DNA of 64,000 nucleotides from Xestospongia bergquistia (taxonomy: Eukaryota > Porifera > Demospongiae > Haplosclerida > Petrosiidae): assembly GCA_963965975.1 (NCBI GenBank), contig OZ014420.1, positions 6,040,001-6,104,000 on the forward strand, in the 5' to 3' direction. Below the pieces are notes generated by a model, which did not search any database, had not been told where the DNA came from, and saw only the letters and a list, made by a program, of their open reading frames with translations. The translations under genes were made by a program, and so were the position numbers. Below, one piece after another: positions 35,599 to 47,966 of the stretch. Positions within the stretch are counted from its first letter, which is position 1. Every line of letters starts with the position of its first letter.

Positions 35599-38500
35599 TT
35601 AGAATCCACTAGAGTAGTTGCCATGGATACGAAATCGCTGTTCATAGTGATTTTTACAATACAACTGATCAGATATAGTACCATAAGTTGTAGGAGTTAA
35701 TAATTTATTACAATCTGTACATCTAGTAATGAGAGAAAAGTATTTAATATTAATGTAGGACATTCTATATAAATTATTAATAAATTAATTTTAATAAATA
35801 GGTCAATAAATAGATGATTAGACTAATAGGATGTATAATCAATTAATAAATGGATGAATAAAATGAAAGAATGGATACATGAATATGACACACAACTAAC
35901 CTGAAGCATGTTTTATGATAGCTACATGTGTCCACGCCCACATACTCAGCAGGATATACCTTCTTAGAACAAATAGCACACTATATAAAATAAAACATTA
36001 TAATAAATGTCTAAAAATGGGATGACCATGAAACATTTAGTTTAAACTAAAATTTATCAAATTCAGTATATATTAGAGGTATATTAATACACAATATACT
36101 ATACATGATCATGTATTATTATATATTATAATAATACATGATCAATATCTATTATTAGCCATATCTAGTTAAGCCACACCCACCTGTGTAATGTTCATGC
36201 CAACAATATGTCCGCTATCAAAATACTGTCCTTTTTTATCATGTTTACGAGCAAGTTCTGGAGTTTTCTTAGCATTACTCAAATAAAGTGTCTCAGTGTC
36301 TTCAGGGACAACATCAGTAAGAAGAGTAACAATAACATTGTCATGGTAGCACTGCATGAGATGTTCTCCCTCATATTGTACTATCTAGATGAATGGACGG
36401 ATGAATGAAGAAATGGACAACTACACTATAACATAGGTACTAATTATTAGTTCTTTAATGAGTTGAACCCTATCATTATCTATTATAATAGCTAACTATT
36501 GTACTAACAATGGAATATATAACTAGAATGACATATATAATATAATGTTGGACCTTTAATTTTCTTGCTGTAGTTAGAGTTCCAGAAAGAGCTTCAAATG
36601 TATTAGCTGTTTCATCAAATAAATAGCCAAATTTCACTTGAGGTTGTCCCTGTTCATTTAATGTTCCTAATCGTTTCATCTCAGCAATAAGCTATATATA
36701 ATGAAGATGATCAAAGATTAAACAGTTGTGTTCAAATAAAGGTCATTTAATTCTTCCCAAGTTTATTCTTTACATTTTAATTACATATTAAATACTTCTA
36801 CTCTAGAAATGTCCCATATCCAATAGATATTTCATGAGATATTAACCACTGCATCTAGTACATGTAGTTCACTACTGGACAGGTAGTCAGTCATAATAAT
36901 TTACTCCCTCCCTCCTAGTATTATCATATCTAATATTTGTACTCATTTTTTACTCATTCCTAGTATTTGTGATATCTAATCTTTATCACTAATTATTACT
37001 ATTTACTCAGCTCTGAGTGTTCCATAAATTGTGGTACAATCCCAACCACATTTCCTCCTAAATACTATAAGCAGCTGCCACAAATAATACAGCTGCCAAA
37101 GACATGAGTTAATAGTTGGACCAACTGCCAACATATTCTATGTATGTGTCATAAAACAAACCAATGATATTTAGAGCATGACCTGACCAGCTGGAGAATG
37201 CTCAGTTTACTCCAATACATGAGAACATAAAGATTTACAATCCAAATTAATCTAATTAAATTTTAATATACTGATAGTCATCTATATTGGTAATAACTAT
37301 TAACAGTATTCTATTGGCCAGCATTCAATTAGTTTTGCTGACATAAGCACAATTCTAATCTATTTTGTGCATATTAAGACATTAGCCTACATTGGTAGTG
37401 TCCTCTTAGTCATTACATCATAATCTCTATATAGCTACTAGTCAGTAAGTCTACACACTATAGTTGTATTGTGTACAGTAGTCTCTATTAATAATACTAA
37501 TAGTAAGTATTATTTACTATTATTTTGTATTCTATTTATTGTTATCTTTTGTTAATTCTATTTCTGTTTCCTTTCTGTTTGTTTACTCACTTTTCTAATT
37601 TCCTTATCAATCCAATCAATGGAAGCCTGCTGTCTCTTCTTGTGTTTGTCCTCTAGTTCAATTTGTAACTGATCATCATTTGAAAAATGAACAGGAGATA
37701 ATCGACCTATAAAATCATATACATAACTACATACATTGTGTACATACCTGAACTGACCTGGTGAACTAGCACCTCTTTTGTTTCCACTAGCTGTGTTGCT
37801 AGGTAACAATACAACATTACTTTTAGAAGCAGCTGCACAAGATGTGATAGAAAAATCTTGCCCACAAAACACACTGACATTAGTTTGTATAATATTGTTA
37901 TTGTTATTATTATTATTGTTAGAGTTATTTCTAGAACTAAGTTTCTTTGCCAATTCAGCTTGTAGATCTATCCCAATTGCTCCCATGGGTGGCTTTCTAG
38001 GAGCTTGTTGTGCTGGACGAGTTGATGTCTCAATAGGTGTGTTCTTTTTAGGGGATACATAGCCTGGAGGAGGTGGGGGTGGGGCTGGAGGAGGAGGAGG
38101 AGGTGGAAGACCAGGAGCATCATCAGTTGCAGATGAAGGAGGTGGACCTGGAGCTGCAGGAGGAGGAGGAGGAGGAGGGGGTGGACCCATGGCTGCAGGG
38201 GGAGCAGGAGGAGGAGGAGGGGGTGGACCCGTGGCTGCAAGGGGAGCAGGAGGAGGAGGACGGGGTGGAGCTGTGGCTGCAAGTGGAGCAGGGGGAGGAG
38301 GAGGAGGGGGTGGGCTTGGAGTTGCAGGAGGTGGTGGAGGGCCTGGACTTGTAGTCATAGGAGGAGGTGGTGGTGCCATAGGAGATGGAGACGTTGACTT
38401 AGCTGGTTTACTAGTAGATGAAGCAGTGTCAACAACACGTCCAAGTTGAGGTTTGAATGATGGTGCTGATGGGGGCGAAGAAGAAGGAGGAGTATCCAGT

Positions 38501-39978
38501 ACCCGTCCCAATTGTGGTTTGAAAGACGACGATGCTGGAGGTGGGGCAGCAGGAGGTGGAGCATCTATTACCCGTCCTAGTTGTGGCTTATACGATGAAG
38601 GTGGAGCATTATCATCAAGTACTCGTCCCAGTTGAGGCTTTTTACTTTTATCAAGGTTCAGTAATAGCTCCTCTTCACTCATTAACAGTGTTTGACTACC
38701 ATCTATTAAATCAGACAGGTTTTCTTTAAAATGGCTCCCAATCTTACCAGCTCCAACAGCTTTTTGTTTATTAGTAAAGTATCCAGCTGCTTTAGATTTA
38801 GCTAGTTCATCTGCTAAATCAGTATCTATTTGACTTTCCAAAGCTTTCTGAGTTGATGAATAAACAGCTCCTGTGGGAGTGGCAAAACGACGCGGTGTAT
38901 AAGCAGGTTGCTTAGCAGAAGCGTCCTTGGTAGTTGCTATAGGAGTGGGTTGAGGGGTGGGGCTTGTTGTCGTGGTGATAATTGGCTTAGATACATCATT
39001 TGCTTTAGATGCTGTAGTAACAATAGGGGCAATTGGTGAGGTAGATCTAGGAGGTGTGGTTGTAATGGATGGACCAGGCTTCACTGAAGTGGATGTGGAA
39101 GGTCCTGGTGAGGAAGATTTTATAATAGTAGGTGTGGTTGTAGGTGGTGGAGTTGGCTTTACTATTGCAGGTGCGGGAGTAGATTTATTTGCAGTAACTG
39201 AAGGGGGAATAGGGGGTTTACCCACGGGATTGACAGGAGTAGGACTTGGGGTCTTCTGAAAAGATACTGGTTTACTGGGCATAGTGGACAATGGTGTTGG
39301 TGAAACAGGTCTAGCAGGGGGCTTATCCATAGGATTAGGTGTAGGGCTGGGTGTTTTTTGAAAAGAAACTGGTTTGCTGGGTGAAGTAGATAATGGCGTT
39401 GGTGAAACAGGTCTAGCAGTACCTTGAGAGTTGATTGGTGTTGTGGGAGCTGACTTTGATATTGTTGTCTTGTCATCTTTACGAGGAGAGAGGGTGGGAG
39501 GAGGAGCAGGCTTGGTTATTGTTGTGGGACTTATCTTCCGCTGAAGACCTAATTTTGCAGTGGATGATGGTCCGAGGGTAACAGTCCCAGATGATGGGGT
39601 ACTGGTCTTAACTGGTTGGGGTTTGGTCACCGTAGAAGAAATAGGTGACGAATGACTAGGTACAGGTTTCAGATTATTAGTACCAGACTGATTGGTGTCT
39701 GAGCTAGATTTCTCAGGCGACTTGACACTGCGATGAGTTTGAGAGATGCGTTTCACAGCCTGCTGTCTAGCCTCTTCTCTCTGCAGCAAGCTGAGATTAG
39801 CTGAGAGCGAAGAAGCAGCCTGCTTAGAAGTACCATTGCCTGGTTTATCGAGTTTCACTACAGTTTTTTGACCAGCTGGAAGGCCACCAGTTTGACCAGC
39901 ATTGGCCATGAGTTTAGGAGTAATGGCTGCCAAGAAAGCTTCAGCTTCTTGTTCGCGTGCTTTTTCATCTGCATCCAT
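35599..39978 (-). CDS. Gene E: proline-rich Costars-LIM protein (959 aa)
   Basis: Exons: 37758-39978, 37591-37706, 36554-36691, 36184-36384, 35901-35980, 35599-35722. They sum to 960 codons in one frame. Residues 1-500 are Ser/Thr/Pro-rich. About 440-540 holds four copies of KPQLGRV(L/I/V)D; about 540-660 is runs of polyproline (FH1-like, expected profilin, EVH1 or SH3 ligand), then poly-Asn. About 770-850 is a Costars domain (DWIDKEIRK, IAEMKRLGTLNEQGQPQVKF, FEALSGTL, YEGEHLMQCYHDNVIV), known from ABRA/STARS and ABRACL, actin regulators. The C-terminus is one LIM domain (CAIC..HKTCFRCTDC..CKNH), closest in feel to the EPLIN/LIMD2 type and ending NYSSGF. The 51-nt intron 37707-37757 is stop-free and may be retained. 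Role inferred: actin cytoskeleton scaffold. Confidence 0.85.
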
Positions 39979-40860
39979 GACTTCTCAGTAGCTAAGAAAA
40001 ACAGTTCGCCTCTTTTCTAAGCAATAATTCTAATGGACTTCCTTTAAGAGATAACAACACTAGTACTGTGTTTTTGATAACCCAACACAGCTGTGGTTTA
40101 TATTGCATACCACTAGTAATCAAAGTTATTAACACACATACAAGCGTGTCTATATGTTAATACTATAATGTACATATATGGTCATGATAACGCTGTGTCT
40201 ATAGAGATCAGGTTAGTGTTAAGTTGTTCTTGTGTTGATATGGCACCAGTTCCCTTCAGAGAGCTAATGTGATACAGATACACTGACAAACATATTTACA
40301 TATTTGCACCAATAAACACACCACTTGTTGACAAGATAAACAATACCAGACCAGATTGAAATTAACTAAACAACACCAGTTGGCTGTGTTAACAGGGACT
40401 TAGGTGATAGAAATACATCAGCACCTCCACTAATTGAACTGTTGACTATCAGAGACAGTTCTTTCAGACAATACAAGTATTCCTATATTTTGTACATTGC
40501 TACTATGTATATTAATAGAGTATCATCTCACTATTGATTATAGTAATCATTCTGCAGTTCCAAGTGTGTAACAGCTGGTTTGTGTGTAGATAGTTTTGTT
40601 AATTGTTGTAACATACAATGTCAACACTTGTTAAATAATATAACACACACACACACACACACAATACACATGTAGTAGTACATTTATATTACATATAATT
40701 TGATCACACTGTATATTGATAGTAACAAACCAAACCAATACAAACCAATACAATACAATACAATACAATACAATCAAGCATTAATTACAAACTAATGTTC
40801 AGGAGGATCATCTATAACAACTACCACAATCTTTACCAAATACATAACTATAACAGCTCA
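39979..40860. other. Upstream region of gene E
   Basis: Probable promoter and 5' flank. Contains a short (AC)n tract near 40643-40662 and repeats of caata around 40735-40773. No gene seen. Confidence 0.4.
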
Positions 40861-41510
40861 TTTGTCTTCTTTAGTCTACAAAGAAAGAGATTAATGAGAG
40901 ATTATTGAGAGAGACTATTGAGAGATTAATGAGAGAGATTATTAAGAGATTAATGAGAGAGACTATTGAGAGATTAATGAGAGAAACTATTGAGAGATTA
41001 ATGAGAGAGATTATTGAGAGATTAATGAGAGAGACTATTGAGAGATTAATGGGAGAGATTATTGAGAGATTAATGAGAGAGACTATTGAGAGATTAATGA
41101 GAGAAACTATTGAGAGATTAATGAGAGAGATTATTGAGAGATTAATGAGAGAGACTATTGAGAGAGATTATTGAGAGAGATTAATGAGAGATTATTGAGA
41201 GATTAATGAGAGAGATTATTGAGAGATTAATGAGAGATTATTGAGAGATTAATGAGAGAGATTATTGAGAGATTAATGAGAAAGATTAATGAGAGATTAT
41301 TGAGAGATTAATGAGAGAGATTAATGAGAGATTATTGAGAGATTAATGAGAGAGACTATTGAGAGATTAATGAGAGATTATTGAGAGATTAATGAGAGAG
41401 ATTATTGAGAGATTAATGAGAGAGATTATTAAGAGATTAATGAGAGATTATTGAGAGATTAATGAGAGAGATTATTGAGAGATTAATGAGAGAGATTATT
41501 GAGAGATATT
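40861..41510. repeat. GAGAGATTAAT / GAGAGATTATT minisatellite
   Basis: About 650 bp of alternating 11-13-bp units (gagagattaatgagagagattattgagag...) with occasional act for att. A long plus-strand reading frame (MRETIERL repeats) is a by-product of the period and is not called as a gene. Confidence 0.92.
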
Positions 41511-42050
41511 ACAATATATACAAAAGTCAGGATAGTTGATCTATCTCTCATTAATTTGTTTACCAGGACAATTAGGACACTTTTTATCTATTCTATTAAT
41601 GGCAGGTATGTATCTATTATTATATGTATCCATTCTTCATGTATACAACCATTAAAGGTGTGTCCATCTTCATGTTTACAGCCATTACAATTTTTAATCA
41701 ATCCTGAAACTGAATCAACTCAAATTTTGTAAACAATGATCAATCCTACTATATCAACAATAGTCTATCAACTCATAACATCCTTTTAGTATAAATAAGT
41801 TCAACTTATCATATATAAACTATTATATCAAAAGGATATTTTATCTATAACAATTCATACACCAAAAAGGAGCCTATTTATCCATTCTTTATAAATATAT
41901 GTCCATTTGTCTGTCTGTGTATATCCATTTCTGTACAATTCTCAGAGGATGTGAAGACAGGATTTAAACAAAGTGAGAACTACATGTTACCATATTTGGT
42001 CATTATATACAAGCTCAACAGTACGTTAACATATTGTAGATTACAATAGA
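41511..42050. other. 3' flank of VPS11
   Basis: No confident gene. It may contain a last short exon of VPS11, because the last recognised exon is followed by a GTATGT donor-like motif. Confidence 0.35.
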
Positions 42051-43334
42051 CTAACAGACCATGTAATTTAGTTTATAATGGGTTAAAAATATATAATATA
42101 TATGAGTAGTTGAAGGGTTAAAAATACATACTGTGGTGAAGACGCCTCGTCCAAAATATTCGGCTACTACTGAAAATCCATCAGCTGATCTGTTGAGCTG
42201 TATAAGATAACAATGGATACATATTAATTAAAATGAATGAATAGATCATATCCTTATGGACAAATGATTTAATTAAAAGATGGATGGACATGTAAACATT
42301 CACAACAACAATACAATATACCATATAGATAATTATTAGGAGACATATTTATCTTAGTTGATTGTAAACATGACCAATATAATATACCATATAGATAATT
42401 ATTAGGAGACATATTTATCTTAATTGATTGTAAATATGACCAATATAATATACCATATAGATAATTATTAGGAGACATATTTATCTTGATTGTAAATATG
42501 ACCATAATTAATAGAGTAAAGTACACATACTTACTTGAGAATGGAATTGTTCATGTAAATCGTTGGACTGTTCTTGTCGATGTATTATATCTAATACTTT
42601 CCTTATAAGGTAAATAAACAATCATATTATTTTTAACTCTTTCCTTTCTCACCTGTTTTCTCTAGCACATATTGGACACTCATTTTCGTATTCGTCTTCC
42701 ATACAACTACACAAATAAAATAGGTAGAGTGGGTGTGGTCAAGGGTGTGGCTTTACTTTTGATGGAAAGAATGCTGACATAGGAAGTGTATAGCCGGTAA
42801 TGTTAACCCTCGTTTACACTGACTACATTTCATCACTTGAAATACTTTAGCCCTAAAATAGGAGGACCTTATGATGTTACCATAGTAACCAGTACTCACT
42901 TGCACTTAAGTTCATTAATATCTTGTCTCATTTGACTTGTACTTTCTCCATATTCTCGTATCAGGCGATCATCCTAGTGGGTGTGACTTCAGATAAACCA
43001 CGCCTCTTACATGTATTTACATGGTTACCTTGGCAATAGCTTCATTTTGCTCCTCCAAATGTCGGACAATGTATTGTTTAATATCATCTAGTGTAGTGTA
43101 TCTACATGACATCATTATGATGTCATTAATAAGTTAATAATATTAATTAATTTGGACCTGTTTTGTGCTAATATTTGTACTACTAGTAGAGGCTGTAAGA
43201 GATGCTGTTCTTCAATATATCGGAGAACCTCAGGAATTTTACCCTTACATTCTTCACGAGATGCAAAGTATGTTAAAGCTTGTACCCATAGACCTGGTTC
43301 TTGTTGACTATGAGAGAGAGAGAGAGAGAGGAGG

Positions 43335-43404
<70 letters not shown>

Positions 43405-45206
43405 GAGAGAGAGACAGAGAGAGAGACAGAGAGAGACAAAGAGAGTCTACAATATACAACAAACAATATTTTACATACCTAAATCTCTTACAGGTATCCA
43501 TTACCATGTCCATATCATTATGTTCCATATGATATGCTAAAATCTGTTGATAACTAATAAAAAGCATGGTAATGGGTGTGGTCAATGATTTCATAAACTT
43601 ACAGTCCAGTTCGTTCATACATATATAGTATACCAGCTTTGAAGTCACATGTCCTTGCTAACATGAGGGCGTGGTCAACATCGTATTGAGCCTGTGGATT
43701 TTGCAATAATCTAAGTGCCTTTCCTTTTTTATCTTCTTTTCCAGTTCCTGCTAGGTAGAGTTCAAGCAAAGTGTTACAAACCACAGGCTCCCAGCACTCT
43801 CGGAGCTAAAGAAATAACATGAGAATATAAGCATGAACATGAGTCTACAATATCCTGGGATTGAGTCTGGAGTGTTTAAAGTATGAGCATGAGACTTTTA
43901 ATGGCTACAGTGACTTGTCATTTCATTTTATGTTTTAGGAATTTATCATTTAACCTAATAATGAGCTAATGTTAATATATTATAATAAATTATAAGTGAT
44001 TGTAAAACTATCAAACTGACTCGTATCATCTCTTCTAGAAAAAACATCAAATGTTCTTTCTTATCAACAAAGACGGCAATAAATTTACCAGGATTAGATC
44101 GTAAACGAGGAGCTGAATATTATAACAAAAATATAATTACAATATATAATATATAATAAATATATATTATTTTGAAAAAGCAAGTGTAATTGTTACTAAA
44201 GAGTTAACAACAATGATAAACAATTGTTATATTTGTTAATAGGACATAATGAATTATTATTTACATAACTGTTATGTTGATAATAGTTATCAATAATCAT
44301 TCCATTTTAAAATATCTAAATGCTATAATTAACATTAATTACATTTAGTTCCACTATTAATTAACCATATCATGATCAAATATAGTGCTATCACTATTAG
44401 TATTACTGTAATTTTTACAATGGGAAATATTAGAAAAGATTTAATAAAAGTTGTTAATAATCTAACTAGTAGTAACCAGACCTACTATAATCATATTATG
44501 GACAAGGTTATTCTACAACAAAACTCTGTTTTCTTATCTCTGTTTGATCTCTCCCACGTACATGTCCTATATATACAATGATGCTCAAAAGAGTTTGGAC
44601 ATCTACATGTTGCTTATTAAAAATAATAACAACTTCAAATAATGCAACTTTGCGTGGGTATCCAAGCTCTTTTGAACACTATGGTACAACTATCAAGCTT
44701 AAATAAAAAGTTAAGAATTTTGGATGTTGCTTATGAATATTTTTGACTATATGGTATATGTATTTTCTAACCACTTGGTCCTTGTATTGCTCCTAAAGAT
44801 AATTGGGTGTGGTCACGACCCACAGGCCAATCAGTACACAATGTAACAAGAAGTTCAGTTGTCTCCTTGGGAAGTTCTTGTATGAGGCTCCGCCCATATT
44901 TAACCATGTTAGACTCCGCCTATCAAATGTTATATCATTCATGTAATAATGTACATGTATAACATACAGCTTCAAACTTGAGTGATTTTATGTAACCCAG
45001 TGCTTCACTATGACGATGAAGATCTTCCAGTACAATTAATAAATACCTTAAGATAGAATCAAAAAGTAATTAGGTCAATTACTTTCTGTTTGACTTACCA
45101 ATCATGTTTTTGAAATCGTTTTGCTAAAGTTAGAGCATGTTTAAAGTAAGTAGCTTGACAACACACCTTAATGGCTGCATTAACATCAAAAGGAGATTGT
45201 TCCTCC

Positions 45207-45250
<44 letters not shown>

Positions 45251-45659
45251 ATTATGTTTCATAAAGACACACTTACTTTGACAAAAGCTTCAAGTTGTTC
45301 TTCATTCTTCAATTTTGTATAACAATTTAACAAAAGAGTTGTATGATCAGCATTAGCCTGACGTTTGTCATGTAACTCCTAAAACAGAAGATAAAAACAC
45401 AACAGTATATGTATTATATATATGTATATTATATATATATATATATAGAACAGAATTAAAGGACAAAAGAACAGAGCTCTCGCTGTGTTGCTGTTACTCC
45501 GAGTTTCACGCATTATGCGATCGTCAGACGATCGCATAATGCATGAAACTCGGAGTAACAGCAACACAGCGAGAGCTCTGTTCTTTTGTCCTTTAATTCT
45601 GTTCTAACCCGCTCTGTCTAACGACATCGAGCACTCTTCAACAGACTTAGATACTTCAG

Positions 45660-45690
<31 letters not shown>

Positions 45691-45703
45691 ATATATATTA
45701 TAT

Positions 45704-45753
<50 letters not shown>

Positions 45754-46735
45754 ATATAATATATATAGATATATAGATAATATATATATGTACCTTTAAA
45801 TAGTCCGTCAAATTATAGATTCTTTGAGCATCTAAAAACTAAAGATGAGTACAAAGAAGAATCATTTATTTTAGACAAAGCTCCACCCACCTTTCTAATG
45901 ACATATGATGGTTCCAAACTACCAATAGTTAACTTGTATTGTGTAATAGCTCCATCATAATCTCCTTTACTACAAGCATTTAAAAAGAGCATACATAATA
46001 AAACTATCTTACATTATTTACCTGTAAAGATGATCACCATATTGTGTGAAGATTTCCATTAGACCATCACTGTATGATTGACTTCGAGCAAGACTATGAG
46101 AGAGAGAGAGAGAGAGGAGGTAAATAAAACACCAAAGGATTAAAGGTACATGTATGAGAGATAAACAGAACTAACCTAATAGCTGTATCATACAAGTTTT
46201 TCTTAAACAAAGTCTCTAGTTTTGTCTTTGTGTCTAACTCATCTAACCGAATTAGTTTGCCATCTTTTAACAACACATAAAGTGAGCCCCATTCACTTAA
46301 CACGTCAACAATACGTAATTGAAATGTTGTCTGATATGCTAAAAATAAAAAGTCATACTGTATGAAAGAAAAATATAATTTCTAACTGACCAACAAATTG
46401 GTTTTGTATATCATAAATTGCCAGGGTTTTACTTTCTCTTGATCCACCCTTTCCAGGATGAGCTCCTCTAATGCTCCCCACTCTGGAACCCTCGCTTGCA
46501 GTGATCAAATAACCACGGTACCAACGAACCAAAAACTTATCTCCTATAGGAAACAAAAATAAGTGATAATCTCCTTAGATATTGGCAATTACCTTCAAAT
46601 GCTTTACATTGAGCTGGTAACTCAGGAGTAAAGAATTGGACAAGTTCAGGAGTCCCAATAACAAACTTGTAGTCTTGAGTGTAATCTGTTAGAGTACAAC
46701 AGTTGAGTTCACAGCCAAATTCACCAATCTGGATC

Positions 46736-46784
<49 letters not shown>

Positions 46785-47767
46785 AAAATATTATAGTCAA
46801 GATCTATATACATACTGTTTTTGTATTATCTCCAATAAAACACGAGTAAACAGCTTTGTTGGTAGCTATCATTAAAATAGAAACTTGTTTAATTTGACGA
46901 AATGCCAGACCTATACATGAACAATACAATAACTAATGATATAAGAGAAACAGATGTCAGATTACCTGTAACATATATACCAGGTTCATCTTCTTTGTGA
47001 ACTATTCTCTGTCGAGACTGTCTGTCACGAGTGATGTTGCCTCTAAGTATAACAACTGTACCATCTTTATAACCAACAGCAATAAGATTCATATTCTCAT
47101 GAGCGCAGATAGCCATCACCTTAATGAGAGGGGGAGAGAGAGAGAGGGAGGGAGAGGAAATAGGAAAGAAAGACAGTGACAAAGATGGTTAGATAGTGTT
47201 ATAAAATTTAAGACAAAAGTATAAACATACAGCTGTCTGCTGCTTCATTACTCCTGCATTGTATACAGCTGCTTTCATAGAACGAGAGCAAGTTGGATTA
47301 CCCTGCCTATCTCGCTAAAATTAAACAATATAAACCAGATTTCTAAACGTATTTGGTTATATGTACCTTATCAAGGTTCCAAACTCTTATCAAAGGAGTG
47401 AAATCTTCATCATCTCCAACTGTTAGGATAATGTTACGAGTTTTTAGTTGATAAATGTGCTGTATTCTTAAGGCATAAGCCTCAATAGACAGCATACTGG
47501 ACAGGCTAGTCAAAATGTGAAGAAAACCACTCCCATCTGTAATGAGAACAAGATTAGAAGACTCCCTTGTATATACTGCAACAACTTTACCTCCAAATAC
47601 CATGATGCCACGCCCACATGAACAGCAGGTGATTCCAAGATCCTGTAAATAGGATAACGTGAGCATTAACTAATATAATCACTTACCTTGAGCTTATTAA
47701 ACGGCTGGTTAGTTTCTGGATCTCTCACTTCTTCATATTCGAAGAACTTGAATGTTTTCCACGACAT
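42051..47767 (-). CDS. VPS11: VPS11, HOPS/CORVET core subunit
   Basis: Core subunit of the CORVET and HOPS tethers acting on endosomes and lysosomes. Exons: 47687-47767, 47591-47642, 47367-47536, 47231-47314, 46966-47119, 46816-46910, 46593-46734, 46391-46543, 46176-46338, 46022-46093, 45891-45969, 45794-45838, 45277-45378, 45099-45205, 44968-45046, 44771-44918, 44021-44112, 43603-43805, 43479-43553, 43158-43307, 43029-43101, 42900-42973, 42757-42852, 42653-42706, 42535-42601, 42051-42197. All join in frame, about 918 residues (human about 941). Family phrases: the N-terminal propeller (RIQHIYQLK, RVWNLDK), TKLETLFKKNLYDTAIR, LEPSYVIRKFLDAQRIYNLT, ADHTTLLLNCYTKLK, a C-terminal RING (MKCSQC..HFLCQHSFH..CPIC) and FSVVAEYFGRGVF. 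The 3' end is uncertain: reading through GTATGT reaches a stop at 42051, but a further small exon is possible. Confidence 0.93.
42308..42505. repeat. Three tandem copies of a 60-64-bp unit in a VPS11 intron
   Basis: Copies of accatatagataattattag...atgaccaatataat run head to tail between the last two VPS11 exons. Confidence 0.88.
43311..43438. repeat. (GA)n tract acting as the polypyrimidine stretch of a VPS11 acceptor
   Basis: About 125 bp of GA (CT on the transcribed strand), ending 4 bases before the acceptor of exon 43158-43307. Similar tracts abut acceptors at 45209-45249, 46098-46115, 46738-46780 and, less purely, 47123-47158. Confidence 0.9.
45448..45604. mobile_element. 157-bp near-perfect palindrome in a VPS11 intron
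   Basis: Arms of about 75 bp (gaacagaattaaaggacaaa at the left, its complement at the right end) meet at gatcgtc-aga-cgatc, with essentially one mismatch. It is flanked by (TA)n tracts that extend to 45790. It could be a foldback/MITE copy or a palindromic expansion. It would form a long hairpin in the pre-mRNA. Confidence 0.75.
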
Positions 47768-47966
47768 GTCGTAGCCAGAGGAGCTATCACAGTTTCGGTG
47801 GGTGTGGCATTAACTATCACTAATTCACTATAAGTATACTAGATTGTTATATTCCCGTATACTTCACATCTCCCGGTTCTTCATGTTTGGAGTCATCATT
47901 CTTTTTTCTTATTTTTAATTTTCTACAGATAATATCTGAAAAAGATTTATTAATTGGCTAGTTAAA
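47768..47966. promoter_or_regulatory. Bidirectional promoter between VPS11 and XRCC5
   Basis: The ATG codons of VPS11 (minus) and Ku80 (plus) are only 199 bp apart, so both promoters and 5' untranslated regions must share this gap. It includes a gtgggtgtggcat stretch near 47800. No TATA box is evident in a position clear for either gene. Confidence 0.6.

Noticed and set aside
37968..39476. Leu/His-rich, Gly-rich and Glu-rich frames on both strands over gene E
   Set aside because: They are alternate readings of the proline codons of the polyproline region.
40905..41174. Open frame of MRETIERL repeats
   Set aside because: It is produced by the GAGAGATTAAT minisatellite; no start context, splice sites or non-repeat coding text.
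43115..43648. Frame with a long Ser-Leu run on the minus strand
   Set aside because: It spans two real VPS11 exons and an intron whose CT repeat reads as SLSLSL; the intron is spliced in the frame-consistent model.
44372..44581. Short plus-strand frame in a VPS11 intron
   Set aside because: No homology, no start context, AT-rich intron; antisense to a well-supported gene.
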